From NCBI RefSeq assembly GCF_025118155.1, contig NW_026251397.1:331501-395500 (forward strand): a DNA stretch of 64,000 bases, given 5' to 3'. Positions 38,534 to 51,018 of the stretch are shown here, in pieces (position 1 is the stretch's first letter; the number at the start of each line of letters is the position of its first letter). Both the position numbers and the translations under genes were made by a program. The notes under the pieces were generated by a model, which saw nothing but the letters and a program-made list of their open reading frames with translations, ran no database searches and was not told the DNA's origin. The DNA comes from Cokeromyces recurvatus (taxonomy: Eukaryota > Mucoromycota > Mucoromycetes > Mucorales > Mucoraceae).

Positions 38534-39700
38534 ATGTTTTCTGATGATCCAATGAACAACACTAATAATGGAAATATGCTTATACAACAACAACAGCCAA
38601 TGCCTACTTTTCTTGAAGCATCACCTAATATGGGTACACCTTTTTTAGAATCATCAACGATGGATACTCCCTTTCTTGATAACAATTCAGCAGATACACC
38701 TCCTTTCTTTGATATTGCTGCAGATATCTCACCCTATTTAATATATGGTTCTTTTAACATAACACCTTACAATAATACTTTCTCTAATGGAGTCCACAAT
38801 AAACAAGATATCTGTGTTGCTGGTTATCTTAATAATTATGAGAACAATATCGCCCAACTAGCACATGATCCTATTGCAACATTCAATGGTGACCCAAGTG
38901 TTCTTTTAATCGACAAATCAAAGAATCCTTTATCTACTACTTCTTATCAACCATCCTCTTCTCCTCTTCCTCTTCCTTCTGTTGCTGTTGTTACTCAAGA
39001 TAAGCCTTCTCCTGCTGTTGATTTAGTAGAAACAACAGTAGCTGAAGAAGAATCAGATTCTTTGTTTCCTCCTCTTACTTCTTCTCAACAAGAATTAGCT
39101 ACCACAATCGAGCATGAGGCAATTAAAAAAGAAAATGTGACTTTAGATGATATTTTGGGCTTTGATCATACTTCTCCTTTAAGTGAATCCATTGAAGAAT
39201 TAAGTGAGCAACAAGAACTAGAAGAATCTGGTTATAAACAAAAAGAGGAAGAGATACCATCCATGATAAAAAAGGAAGAAGAAGAAGCAGAAGAAAAAGT
39301 AAAAAAGTCTCGTCGAGGTAGAAAGAGAAAATATCCTATTACAGAAAAAAAACAAAAGAAAGAGGACAATTCAACAAGGAAAAGAAGTAACTTGGTTAAG
39401 AAGCCAAAGGAAGTGAAATTATATTATTGTCATATCTGTAATCATGTCTCTAAGCGAAGATATAACTTAATGACTCATATCAAGACCCATGATAAGTCTA
39501 GAATTAAGGAGTTTGGTTGTACTATTTGTGAAAAAAGATTTGATCGTCGTCATGATAGAGACCGTCACCTTGCAACTGTTCATCGTGGTGAAAGGTCTTT
39601 TACCTGTAAACATTGCACCACTCATTTTAGTCGAAGAGATGCCTTGAATCGACATTTAATTCAAAGACATGAATATAATGAAAATGACTTTGTTGAGTGA
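38534..39700 (+). CDS. C2H2 zinc-finger transcription factor
   Basis: A single exon of 388 codons with three C-terminal C2H2 fingers. They are YYCHICNHVSKRRYNLMTHIKTH (about residues 297–319 with the linker DKSRIKEF), GCTICEKRFDRRHDRDRHLATVH and FTCKHCTTHFSRRDALNRHLIQRH. The helix sequences RRYNLMTH, RRHDRDRH and RRDALNRH are like those of fungal Crz1/Msn2-type regulators and favour a G/C-rich site. Preceding the fingers is a basic, AT-hook-like stretch (KKSRRGRKRKYP), then an acidic central region. The N-terminus carries a degenerate tandem repeat of TPFL-type units. Probably a nuclear activator; the target genes are unknown. It sits 1.9 kb downstream of the metalloreductase on the same strand. 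Confidence 0.9.
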   Translation: MFSDDPMNNTNNGNMLIQQQQPMPTFLEASPNMGTPFLESSTMDTPFLDNNSADTPPFFDIAADISPYLIYGSFNITPYNNTFSNGVHNKQDICVAGYLNNYENNIAQLAHDPIATFNGDPSVLLIDKSKNPLSTTSYQPSSSPLPLPSVAVVTQDKPSPAVDLVETTVAEEESDSLFPPLTSSQQELATTIEHEAIKKENVTLDDILGFDHTSPLSESIEELSEQQELEESGYKQKEEEIPSMIKKEEEEAEEKVKKSRRGRKRKYPITEKKQKKEDNSTRKRSNLVKKPKEVKLYYCHICNHVSKRRYNLMTHIKTHDKSRIKEFGCTICEKRFDRRHDRDRHLATVHRGERSFTCKHCTTHFSRRDALNRHLIQRHEYNENDFVE

Positions 39701-40202
39701 CACTATTAGTCTATAATTCCATTTTTTTTTATTTTATTTTACTGATTACAGACCTATAATGCGGTTTCTTTCTCTCTCTCTGTCTGTCTCTCTGTCTGTC
39801 TGTCTTTTCTCTTCTTTACATATTTATACATGTATCTTTTATCTTTTTATTGTTATTTTTTTTTTGATATATTTTCATAATCTCCAATGCCTTAAAGGAA
39901 ACCCACCTCCCCACTCCACCAAGAGTTATTCTTTTTATTTTATTTTTTTTTCCTCTTCTTAGGAAGCCATCGCTATTTTTTATATCTGCTTGGGATTTGT
40001 AGCTGTTCCCTTGCATAATACGAATTGACAAGACAACTGTTTATTACTTTGTCACACTTATCTATCCTACTGTTACAAAAAAAAAAATAATAATGTAGTT
40101 ACTGCTTTATCTTTTATTTTGCCCTTTGATATCGATTAGTAATAATTTGATTAATAATACTACTAATAAAAAAAAATAAAAATTACATCCAATTACATCA
40201 TT

Positions 40203-40241
<39 letters not shown>

Positions 40242-40271
40242 TTATTTTTTATTTTATTTTTTTTTTTCTGC
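39701..40271. other. Convergent 3' region with CT repeats and T34 tract
   Basis: Between the stop codons of the zinc-finger gene and SHP1. It holds a TCTC/TGTC simple repeat (39768–39807) and a 34-base poly-T run (40205–40238). Confidence 0.7.
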
Positions 40272-41616
40272 TTATTGATAACGTTGAACAATAACACTAT
40301 TTAATAAGCCTGCTTCTTTTACAGTTTGATTATCATTAGAAAGTATCTTGACTGGGAAAGTTGTTTGTAAAATATAAGGTCTTGAAGCAGAATGGTTTCT
40401 ATATAATTATAATCATTATTAACAAACAGGAAGAAGTTGTATGAACATTACATAAATATGAAACTTACGCTTCGATAAATTGACGAATATCACCAATTGT
40501 ATGCGTATGATTTAATTTAGCAACTAACCTAAATTATAACAGTTAACAAAAATAAATCCTATCCAATGAATACACATTTATATTTAAAATTTACTTGGAT
40601 CCATCTCCTAGACGGATTTGAATACTTGTTGTAGGCTGACTTTCATTCACTGTAGGTGCTGCAGCATTTGAATTAGTAGTAGTAGTAGCAGTAGTAGTAG
40701 GGAAAGCACCAGGTGCAGGGCTAGGTGCAGAGTAAGCAACTGGACTGCCTAATCTATTACCAGCACCTTGAAAAGGCTTTGGAGGCGCCTTAGGAGGAGG
40801 TGTATAATCTTCATCTTGACGTTTAACAACTCGAACCTCAACAGGTTGACCATGACGCACATTAAGTAGTGAAAGAGGAGCACGACTAAAAGAAAATTCA
40901 TATTTAAAACATATTTTCCCAATTTACATATTAAAAAGAAAAGAAAAGAGGTATATTATTACCCGCTGTTAATAGCTGTTAACATTTCTTGATTAGCAGG
41001 ATTGGAGTATTCATATAGAGGTCCATCATCAACACTAAAACCGTTACGCCAGAATGTAAGATGACGTGTAACCTATTGTTGAATACATCAATTACTTATA
41101 AAGCTCTATTTTTTTATTTTTTATTTTAGTAATATAACTTACAGATTCAGGTTCTTCTTCAAAATTAGATCCAGCAGGGACAGTGGGTTCAACTACTGTT
41201 GAAGGTTCATCTTCACTACCCAGTCTGTACCCAGTTCCAGTGTAATAACTAGGCTTCTTTGGTGCTCTTATAGATTCTTCAGGTGCAGCACCACCTCTAT
41301 ATTGTCTTGTATTAGTTAATTATATATGTTATTTTAAGTTTGTTTTAACATACTCTGCTGCCTTTTTTAAGATTTCATCAACCAAATTATTATTACTATT
41401 ATTACCACTGCGCTTATTAGGTCCTTGAACAACCATGCCACTAGAATATATGTTTTTCTTTTTTTTTAAAAAAAAAATGCATTTATACATTTATAAAACT
41501 AACTTTAAACATACGATTTTTCACCGCCTGCGTAAAGATTTTCATGCTCATTTTCGTCTGCCTCGTCATTCTGAGTTAAAGAGTTAAGATCACTTAAAGT
41601 TCGAATCTTTGATCTA

Positions 41617-41655
<39 letters not shown>

Positions 41656-42034
41656 AAATTTATAATACAGGTCAATAACAATAATAGTGGAAAAAAAAAA
41701 CTGTTAATGATGCTTTACGAATTAGAGCTTGTTGTTTTTGTCTTTGTAGGTGTAGAAGCACCAGAAGAAATAGAACTTTCTACGTATGGACCAGATGAAT
41801 TAGTAGGAGCTGGTACTTCTGAACCATTATTGTCGAAGAATTGGCTAACAGCCAACTAAATAAATATAGACAAGTGGGGTAATTAATAAAGCAAATTTCT
41901 CATCAAGTTTTAATGTTATTTTTTATTTCTACCTGTAAATCCCAATTACTCATCTCTAAATAGAATTGAGCCTGATCCTCTGGCACATCCGTCATGTTTA
42001 CAAATTGATTAATTAATGCATTATGATCACTCAT
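40272..42034 (-). CDS. SHP1: p97/Cdc48 cofactor Shp1/p47 (UBA-SEP-UBX)
   Basis: Nine exons on the minus strand: 41933–42034, 41719–41855, 41515–41613, 41354–41440, 41143–41296, 40963–41072, 40595–40885, 40469–40528 and 40272–40398; 388 aa. The N-terminal UBA-like domain reads [18 protein letters not shown] … [18 protein letters not shown]. The SEP domain follows as [19 protein letters not shown] through [20 protein letters not shown], and the UBX domain as [19 protein letters not shown] … [13 protein letters not shown] … VIVQRYQ. The [13 protein letters not shown] segment is typical of p47. It recruits Cdc48 to ubiquitinated substrates, membrane fusion and autophagosome formation. Every intron is short and GT–AG; intron 2 contains a 35-base homopolymer next to its 3' splice site. 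Confidence 0.95.
41618..41652. repeat. Poly-A tract, 35 bases, in SHP1 intron 2
   Basis: A35 on the + strand. On the SHP1 coding strand it is a poly-T run ending three bases before the 3' splice site, so it may double as the pyrimidine tract. Confidence 0.9.
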
Positions 42035-45000
42035 CTTGCTCTATCAAAATATGTATTTATATAAATGTATATTCGTGAAAATGAATAGTATACACGTAAA
42101 CGCTTGGTTTTTAAACAAAATGCGTATATAATGAACTTCAGTCACACATTATAACAGCAGCAGCCTAATAGAGAGACAAAAAAAAGCAGTCAAACGTTAA
42201 TCCTTCAAATGTTGACTTCAAATACAGTATGCTGCTGGATCAAGTTGTTATATATTAAACATCTTGAAGATAAATAGTCTGTTTATTTTTTTTTATAGAT
42301 AGATCCATTATATATTTAAAAGAAATCATATTTTGATGTGTATTGCAGACAACTTTTACAGTAAGAACTTGCCAACATTTACCTTCTTGACTAATGATAT
42401 ACGAAAAAAAAAAAAATACAAGTATTCTTTGCTTTTATAATAAAATATAAAGATAGTATTTGATTATTATTGTTATTTCTTGTCTATCTTATTAAATATA
42501 TAGTATAGTTTATCATTTTTTTTCTATTATTACTGTTTCACTTAGACTCTACTCTACCGTTAATAAAGCAGACACAAGATCTTGTATAATTAAGCACATA
42601 CTATACAATTAAACTGATGACTTCAATATGATAATACTACAAGTTCAAAGACAAAAAAAAAAGGAATATCTACTTTTATATACAATTTGATATTCCCCTC
42701 CAAGTTTATTTTTATAGAAAATATTAAAACCAACTTACACTAATAACTAATAGACTTACTATTTTACTTGTATACATTTTTAAGTATTTAATATGTATTG
42801 CACCCAATATTAACATGCTGGTATCGAAACTTTATTCATAATCTTTTCTAAATTCAGTTTATGCTTTATTTATTATACGTAGATGCTTCAATATGAAATC
42901 TTCAATCATATTGTATTGTAAGAAGAAGAAGAAAAAAGTTTATTGCCATCACATATCAATCTTTGTTTGTAATTTGCTTGTCTTAAAATAACGATCAATA
43001 TATTAGCAGATAGGATATAATGATTTATATGGAAAATCGACTTCCAAAACCTAAAGCATTTGTAAATGCTTCCTACTAAATTACTTTTACCATTTCGAAC
43101 TTTCAGAAAAAAAAAACACTATAACGTTGAATCTTTCCTGTAGTTAAACGTACATTATCAATACATTTTATTACTAGCGATAGGTCTGTCCTTTTTTTTT
43201 TCATTTATAATTTAGTATGGGTATAATAGTATAAGTGAAATATGTCTTGGTTTAAACAGACTGCATAGCTTAATTTATTATTTTACAAAATTACCATTAG
43301 AGTATGGCATCTATAATAACAATGCGCTTATCCCTAAATAGATATCCTGACTTATCTATATATTGATATGAAACAAATATACTTTTTCAATTTGATGAAA
43401 AGAAAAAGAAGAAGAAAAGTACTCAAACATGCTGTGATAGAGTATTAGTTGAAATTGCAAGTAATCTTGAGTTTATAGCAGATTAAATTAACGCTATAAA
43501 TAGAAATTACTTTGTTATTCGTCATAGTATATTCATAAACGGATATAGAAAAAAGGTCATTAGAATGTTATCACTTACTGAATTTTGTGTCAATTGATAA
43601 GAATTGCACACACCTTATGATTTAAACTAGTGACTATTAGAATAGCGGGGACATAGAATACAATCAACAGTTGAATCATTTTAGTACAGGTTATTCAACA
43701 TAGTCTTTATGTGTTTGAATGTCCCCTATACACACTGTAATATGGGAGAGGCATTTTTTTCATATTTATGTAATAATACTATATAAGAAGATATGAGTCT
43801 ACAAGTCTGAGTAAAAGAAAAAACTCTACAAAATTAACTTTCAAATAATACTCAAACGCGTTTGTCTAACACTCCCAAGTTATTACACTTGGAAAAGAGT
43901 TTATATTACCCCTTTCTTTCTTTCTCTTTTTTTTATGCTCATTACCCGTTACCCGTTACCCGTTACATCCTATTTATTATTATTATCTTATCAGTCAGTT
44001 ACACAAGAAATAGACACAGTATCTTTTATAGAAAATATCTGAATTGTCGTATATTCTAAATTAATGTTTTAAAATGAAAGTTAATTTCAAGTAAGGGGGG
44101 AATGAGAGGAAAGAAGGCGGGTATGTGTCATCAACTTATCTGTGAATCCATGAACACTTTCATTTTAATACTAACAAATTTCTTGACGTTAAAGAATGCA
44201 GACTTATATCAATATATGCTAGGTATTGCTACATGTAGAATTAAAATGCAGAAAGTAATGCAGAATGTACCTTTTTATTTATTTTTGAGTTTAAATAATT
44301 GCTTATTTTAATCAAGTCGCCAACAATACTAATAGAGAAGAGTATGCTGCTTAACTGCATAAAATAAAAATATCAAAAGCCAAAGATGATTAGATCAAGC
44401 ATCTTAAAGCTAAGAATACCTATGAACTATTTCATCAATTTTTTTTTTTTTAAAAAAAATCGATATGTAAATCTGAGCAAATAGCCTTTGAAATTATAAA
44501 GCTTTATTTTTCACTATATTTTATGTAACCCTTCTCTTTCATACAGTATAAACTTTATCTAATATATCATAGACTTTTTACAACTGTGCTTTTTATTTTA
44601 TTTTATTTTATTTTAATTTTTTCAAACAATTCTACTAATAGACTTTATTTTGACACTTGAAATGCAAAGAGATATACTTTCTAAAAAAAATATAAATAAA
44701 TAAAGTAAAATAAAGAATATCATCGCGTTATCATTTTTTTTTAAACACACGAAAACTTTAATTTTAAAAATAAGACATAGTTTTAAGAATAGATAAATAA
44801 ATACAATAAAATAAAGTATTTTATGTTATAATTTGCTGTAATAATTGTCATATTTCTGTCAGATCAGTCCACTTTTTATAATTGTTTTGAAACAAATATA
44901 AGTTTATTTTTATTTTCGGAGTCATCTAACTAGATAACAATAAAAAAAACAATCATACCATTGATAACACTATTCCTTTTGAGGGTATTATACATGTATA

Positions 45001-45204
45001 TAACGTATTGTACATAGGTAAACTGCTTTAACTTCTTATATAACTATAAAGTATTCTGCTCTTTTGATTTAGTATTATAGAGACAGAATTTTGGTAATAT
45101 ATTTACTCGGTCAAATGCGTATACTTGATCAACTATATATTGCCATCAAAAAAAGAAAAAGAAAACCAAAATAGTGCCTTTTAGTCGGAATATAATACAG
45201 ACTA

Positions 45205-45238
<34 letters not shown>

Positions 45239-45615
45239 AGACCATTGTTTCATACAAAACTAGGTCATATTAAAAAGCTATCAGACAAATACAAGAATAT
45301 GGCATAGTATATACAATAAATTTATAAAATTTGAAATATTATTAAATAGATAACAAGTCCTGTATATTTAATAGGTCAATTCTTTAGTAGTTAAGATTAA
45401 AAAAAAAAAAGAATATAATTTTTCTTTAAAAAAGGTAGAATTCTATGATCCCGAACCGATGCTTTACTATATTATAAACACCACGTTTCCTTATTTTGAA
45501 ACTATTGTTTGAATGAGTTTTGATGAAAAAAAAAAAACACCGAATGTATATAAAAAGTGATGATGAATGGCAAATCCTTTTTTTTTTTTATTAAACGAAA
45601 ATAAAAAAAATAAAA
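42035..45615. other. Longest gene-free region (3.6 kb)
   Basis: AT-rich DNA between divergent SHP1 and RCF2. It holds three and a half TTACCCG units (43942–43966) and an A28 run (45208–45235). The frames at 43862–44059 and 44102–44311 lack any recognisable feature. No RNA gene was recognised. It could hold non-coding RNA or decayed repeats that cannot be seen by eye. Confidence 0.6.
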
Positions 45616-46245
45616 ATGACTGGAAGAAAAGTACTCACTGTTCCTGAAAGACATACACAATCGCATGTCAGTTTTGTTCAGGGATGTAAAGGTGCAGCAA
45701 TGGGTGCTGGTCTTGGCCTAGTCGCTACTCTTCTCTCATTTCGTTTCTCACCTGCTTTCAGAGCCTTAAGTAGACCCTATCAATATTCTATGCTTGCTTC
45801 AGGTGGCTTTACAGGCTATATGTTTGGATCTGAGCGTGCTGCATTTAATTTTAAAAATAAAACATTGGGCTATGTAGATCATCGAACAATGGATTCTCGT
45901 GCTTATGAAAATTATAAAGCTTTAACTTTTGAGCCTCGTGAAAGATCTTTACGTTTCTTGAATAATCATCGTTGGGCTATCTTAGGTACCACTTGGGCTT
46001 CAACTATGGCAGGTGCTTATGGCTATAGTTTATACCTTACTAAACTTTCTTCTCTTAAACAAAGATTCTTCCATGCTCGTATTTACGCTCAATTCGCAAC
46101 TTTACTCGTTTTACTTGCCTCTGCTGGATTATCCTACTATGTTGACAAGAATGATAAACTACTATTTAAAGATATGTCTGAAAGTAAGCTTCGTGCTATA
46201 CTTGAGTTGCCTGTGCCTGAAAAAAATAAGCAGCATGTTGCTTAA
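45616..46245 (+). CDS. RCF2: Respiratory supercomplex factor 2 homologue (HIG1 domain)
   Basis: A single exon of 209 codons. The C-terminal half carries the HIG1 signature: NNHRWAILGTTWASTMAGAY, then a second helix YAQFATLLVLLASAGLSYY, with the loop QRFFHARIYAQ. The N-terminal half has two more hydrophobic segments (GAAMGAGLGLVATLLSF; YSMLASGGFTGYMFGSE), the layout of yeast Rcf2 rather than the shorter Rcf1. Rcf2 sits in the mitochondrial inner membrane and associates with cytochrome c oxidase and supercomplexes. An ATG in AAAATGAC context starts the frame, which is uninterrupted. Length is close to yeast Rcf2. Confidence 0.88.
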   Translation: MTGRKVLTVPERHTQSHVSFVQGCKGAAMGAGLGLVATLLSFRFSPAFRALSRPYQYSMLASGGFTGYMFGSERAAFNFKNKTLGYVDHRTMDSRAYENYKALTFEPRERSLRFLNNHRWAILGTTWASTMAGAYGYSLYLTKLSSLKQRFFHARIYAQFATLLVLLASAGLSYYVDKNDKLLFKDMSESKLRAILELPVPEKNKQHVA

Positions 46246-46805
46246 ACATTTTTTTTTTCTATTCACCTTTTTTTTTTTTCAACCCCCTTTCTTTTTAACT
46301 TCATCAACAATATGTATTTATTTGCTTTTTATCATCTTTTGCATTTTTATTTTATTTCATTATATTTATTTATAATAAATGATAGTATTTTGGATTTTAT
46401 TTATTGAAATATAAGTGTGCAATAATTTATACAAAAATGTATTGTTTATAGTTAAAGCTATTTTTATTTTTACTATTATCCATTATATATATAAATAATT
46501 TATATATACATTTCTAAATTCCTAAAACATATATGTATATAATCAACTATCCTAAATATCAATATGGCTATTCTTAATAAGATTTAATAGCTGTTATCTA
46601 TGGTATCAAATATTTATTAAATATAAAGTATTCTATACAACTTATTGAAAGACCTATAATATATATATATATGTGTGTGTATATGCATATAGAGATATAT
46701 AACATGATTAAAGGGTATATCTAGATAAGGAGGGTGTCTAATAGTATAATAAAAAGTGGAGGAGAGGGGGTGGATAAGAGGGATTTCCTTTTTTTTTTTT
46801 TTCTT
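46246..46805. other. Convergent 3' region (RCF2 / Prm10-like)
   Basis: AT-rich with TA and TG microsatellites (46663–46680) and a G/A-rich stretch (46728–46775) before the stop of the minus-strand gene. No gene seen. Confidence 0.65.
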
Positions 46806-48855
46806 TTAGAAACCCAAAAAGACAGTTCTTTTTTTACCAGTAGGATAAACAACTAAATTAGCCAAAAATAATCCCAAAGTTAAAGATAACGAAATACCAA
46901 GAACTTGAAACACAAATTCACTACCACTACTGTTGTTCGAGCCATCAAACAAATGAACTGCACCTTTGACACCAATACTTCCAGGCACAAGAATGATTGT
47001 ACCACCCATAATGGGTACGAATGCTAATCGCTTTGTTACACGAGCATAGATGTTACCAGCGAGTCCTAAAGCAAAGGCGCCTGCGCTAGGTGTAATAACC
47101 GAGCTTGAGCCTACCACTTTACCTACAAAATAATAAACCACATAACCAACTGCACTATCACCCACCATGGGCCACCATTGATATGGCGCCGCACCATAAA
47201 CGACTCCAAAACCAATTGTAGCAAGAGGTAAAATTAAAAATGTCCACCATGGGTTAATATTTTCTTGACATGCTCCTAAGACGTTTATATATTCTCCAGG
47301 ATGGGATAGTCGCCAAATAGAACAACCATAACCAATACCAAATGCTAAAAACAGAACATACATCAAGGCATAAACCAAATGAACAACACCACTAATTAAA
47401 TTTTTGGCAGCTAATTCCATTACTGAGCAAGTCAATGAATAACCTGGTAAAGCAATGACAATCTATATATAGAAATAAATAAATAAATACGATTAATAAT
47501 CATTATACTAATAATAATGATAATAATAAAACTTACAGCAGCCATAGCAACAGCAGCAAAACAGACGTGAGGGTGAAATGCAAGCGTAATAACAGCAATA
47601 GGGATTGTTACAACCATTTCAAACACATTACCAAACATTGGCAATTTTTCTGAAATATAAGTTAATATGCCAACTACAAAAAAAAACATGTTAACACACA
47701 TACAAAATACTAATTTACTTGAAGATTTTTATCATACCACATAAACCAAAGATAGCACTAACCCAACAATCAGTCCATGAACCATTATAAAATAAGGGAG
47801 CAACAAAAGCAGAAGTCATAATATAACCCAAAATGACAATTAAAGGACCCCATGTCGGGGGACCATTAATAATCTCATCTAATAAAGCAGAGGCTTCATC
47901 TAAATCAAGTTCACCTTTTGCAATTTTATATGCAATGACATTTGCTCTTTCTAATCTACCAATATCAAGTGATCTTGAGCAACGAATTAAATGAGTTTCT
48001 GATGTATGAGTCTCAACGTCACCAAAAGTAACAATAATTAAACCAGGTAAAACAGCATAGCTACCGTCGATCTCTAGTCTTTTTCCGACTTTTTCCATAG
48101 CAGCTTCCTATATATTATGCATTAAAAAATATATATATATATGATTCCGGGATATATGGGATTTCATTGTTTTAAATTTAGCAGCTTACAATTCTATGAG
48201 AGGGAGCACCCGTTCGAACAAGACTCTTTCCCATTTTTATGATAAGATCTTGTCTTTTAAGAATATCAGCAATTTCAGCAGCAATAGTTATTCGATGAGC
48301 AGCTACAGCAGCATCTTCAACAATACCTAGTTCAGCCTTATGAAGATCTTCAAAATATAAACTACTACGCGCTGATTGAGGAGATGCACCCATTGTTTGT
48401 AAAAGAGCACGACTAGATGCAATTGATCTTAATTGATAAGTAGGTCGCGGAGGCGGATGTTGATGACGTGAATAATAAGAAGAAGAAGACCCATGTTGTC
48501 GGCGATTCTTTTCTTCAAAAAGATTTAATTTTAATAAATTCGAAAGGACACCTGCTTTACTTGGCCTTCGTTTCATTTTTTGACGAGTCATGGCATCGAC
48601 AAGATGAAGGGCTTGATCTGTATGACTCGACCTACGTGAAATAGACCCTTCTTTTTCCTTGGTCTCATCTCTCATAGAATCAGATGCACTTGTTGTTCCA
48701 TCGAAAATATCCGCTTTTCCATTTAACTCTTTATCTGATTTATTATATGGCTGGTGAATTGTTTCGTCAGATATATTCAAGCTGAAAACAGGTCGAATAC
48801 TTGCTGAATCAGTTGGAGGTGGTGTCTCTGGATCATGAAATTTACTTTCCTCCAT
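46806..48855 (-). CDS. PRM10: Prm10/ThrE-type membrane protein (DUF1212)
   Basis: Four exons on the minus strand: 48190–48855, 47738–48107, 47537–47673 and 46806–47462; 609 aa. The N-terminal 190 residues are soluble, charged and Ser-rich. A ThrE-like N-terminal domain follows: ILKRQDLIIKMGKSLVRTGAPSHRIEAAMEKVGKRLEI, with LIIVTFGD and a RAN–IAYKIAKGELDLDEA block. After this come about ten membrane segments, including GPPTWGPLIVILGYIMTSAFVAPLFYNG and VPIMGGTIILVPGSIGVKG. This matches fungal Prm10 proteins, relatives of bacterial threonine/serine exporters. Substrate in fungi is unestablished. The conserved GAPSHRIE motif is split by intron 1. The gene name is assigned by family only. Confidence 0.88.
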
Positions 48856-50304
48856 AAATAGATTTTTATTTTTATTTTATTGTAGTTTAAATCTATAAAT
48901 TGATATATATAAAATCAACAATTAACAAAAAAGAAAAGAAAAAAAAAATGCAAAGAAATTGGAAAGACAATCTTCTTTTTAAACGATGAAAACCGAAAAA
49001 AAAAAAGCGGCGATCATATCCAGGATATTTAAGACAAAAATTTTTTTTTTTTTATCTAATTGATTTTGCAGACCTGTCAAAATTTTCAATCTATCTTCAA
49101 AAGAAAAAAAAAAAAAGAAAACAAAAAAATGACAGGAACGGATATTAAAATTTATTGTAAAAAATATCAAAAAAATACTATAATTGGATAAGTCTTACAA
49201 AAAAGCTTCGCAGTCTAGAATCCAAGAAACAAATCAAATTGCCTTATTTTGGACATAGATTTTTAAGCAAACAAACAGATATATAATAAATAATAATAAA
49301 AAAAAGAAGAAGCAGGGGTATAAGTCCACTATAATATTTATTTTTTTTATTGAAAGGTCTTATAGGAAAAGCTACCTACTTTATCGTGAGAAGTTTATAG
49401 CTTAATTTGTTCAATTGAACTGTATCTAGGATAGTATTTTACATTACACAATATGTAACTATATTTAAACGTAAAATTCTTTGAAGAAAATAGAAAAAAA
49501 ACGTGTTGCTACTGCTGATTATGATTATCTAGATATTTTTATTTTTAGTCGGGGTGAATGAGTTATGCTTTTATTAAATTTGATGCTTATAATCACTTTA
49601 TGACTTCTTTAAAATTGATTAATAGTCCGAGGATAGTTATGTATGCTTACTAAGAAACTATTTCCACTTACCTTTCATAAATATGCATAGGAAAGTTAGC
49701 CTGTTTAATTTTATAAAGGTATAATCCTTCTTAAAATTAAATAAAGAATCAAATGCATATCTATTCTTTATTCTGAGAAACTTTTACAAATTAGTATATC
49801 CTACTTAAAATTTACACATGTCGTTTATACCCATTTTTTAAAAAAAAAGAGAGAGAGAGAGAGAAAAAAAGAGATTACACACATATTATTAATAAAAAAG
49901 GAGTTAGAATAGGTTATTTTAAAGCCCAAGACAATTCTTCCTTATAAAATGCGTCATCCATTCATCTTTCAATCAATCGGAAGCATTATGCATGTATAAC
50001 AAGTGTAACTGAAAAAAAAAAGATAGTTTTAAAGTAAAAGGGCTTATGCATATCATTATTACGTATAAAATAATAAAATTGACATTGGTATATGAAATTT
50101 ATTTCTTAAAATTTATTACGTTGTAAAATGAAAAAAAAAAGACATGAAATAATAATAATAAAATAATGTACAATGTGTATTTGTAGGAATGTATGTAATT
50201 TTGTCACCCTTTTTTTTTTAAAAAAAAAAAAAAAGCAAAAGGGATATTATAGAGATGATGTTTATATGATAAAGATGTACTGTATAAAGGAGATTTGTTT
50301 CTTT
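48856..50304. other. Intergenic DNA
   Basis: About 1.45 kb of AT-rich sequence with several A-runs and T/A palindromes (49841–49849, 50212–50234) and a GA repeat (49850–49863). The 63-codon minus frame at 48979–49170 is low-complexity Phe-rich and not accepted. No gene seen. Confidence 0.6.
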
Positions 50305-50595
50305 TTAACACAATATATGGTTTGATTCAGTTATAAATGACCTATTTGGATTACTACTTTGTCCACAAGTAGATTCTTCTAACTCTTCAAATGCCGGAAA
50401 AGAGAAATATAAATCTTGAAATAAACTATATTCAGAAGATGGTGTCCTATCATGATCAACATCTTCATCTAAGCTTTTTGGTATTTTCTCTTCATTATTG
50501 TTATTATTTGAAGGCGATACGAGTAATAGTAAATTTTTAACAAAAGATGAAAAGGAGTTTCGACGATTATTACAAGTTGTTGTTGTAGAATTCAT
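50305..50595 (-). CDS. Small hypothetical protein, 96 aa
   Basis: The frame starts MNSTTTTCNNRRNSFSSFVK and ends SFITESNHILC. It is rich in Ser, Asn and acidic residues, with an RRNSF basophilic phosphorylation-type site near the start and a short acidic/aromatic stretch (SLFQDLYFSFPAFEELEES). No domain is recognised. Codon composition is less monotonous than that of neighbouring chance frames, and a TATA-rich upstream region shared with the kinesin gene is present. It may be a real small gene, perhaps a regulator-like disordered protein, or chance. It could also have a further spliced exon that I cannot see. Confidence 0.4.
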   Translation of the reverse strand: MNSTTTTCNNRRNSFSSFVKNLLLLVSPSNNNNNEEKIPKSLDEDVDHDRTPSSEYSLFQDLYFSFPAFEELEESTCGQSSNPNRSFITESNHILC

Positions 50596-51018
50596 TTTGT
50601 TATTTTCAGCTATAAAATAAAATTAAAAAAAATATACGCAAAAAAAAAGGGAAGACAAAAAAAAAGTCAACCCTTTTTATATCTTTTATATAATGTTAAA
50701 AAAGTCGGCATGATTTGTTATAATCGATGCGATAGTACAAAGGAGAGGAAAGTGACCCGATCCAAAAGTCCCAAAACGTGGTCTAGATTTTTTTTGTTGT
50801 TGTTATATGTACACACATCCGTAATACCTTTTGCATACATTGGTCATTAGCCTACCCTTATTAAATACAAAAGCTCTTGTTTGGTTTTAGTGTCCGATAC
50901 TTTTTTTTTTCTTTTTAGCTTTTTTATTTTAACTCCACCCCACTATTTTTCTTTTACTTTGTTTCTTTATTATTATACACACATATATCTTTTTTATCTT
51001 ACTCGTGACTTTTCTTTC
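50596..51018. promoter_or_regulatory. Divergent upstream region (small gene / kinesin)
   Basis: 423 bp between two divergent starts. It includes TATATCTTTTATATAATG near 50677–50694 on the small-gene side and pyrimidine-rich runs before the kinesin start. A putative shared promoter region, inferred from orientation only. Confidence 0.4.

Noticed and set aside
43942..43966. Three and a half TTACCCG units, telomere-like at first sight
   Set aside because: The unit differs from TTAGGG/CCCTAA, is very short, and lies between ordinary genes; most likely a simple repeat.
43862..44311. Two plus-strand frames of 65 and 69 codons
   Set aside because: Composition matches random AT-rich sequence and no features are visible; the first does not begin with ATG.
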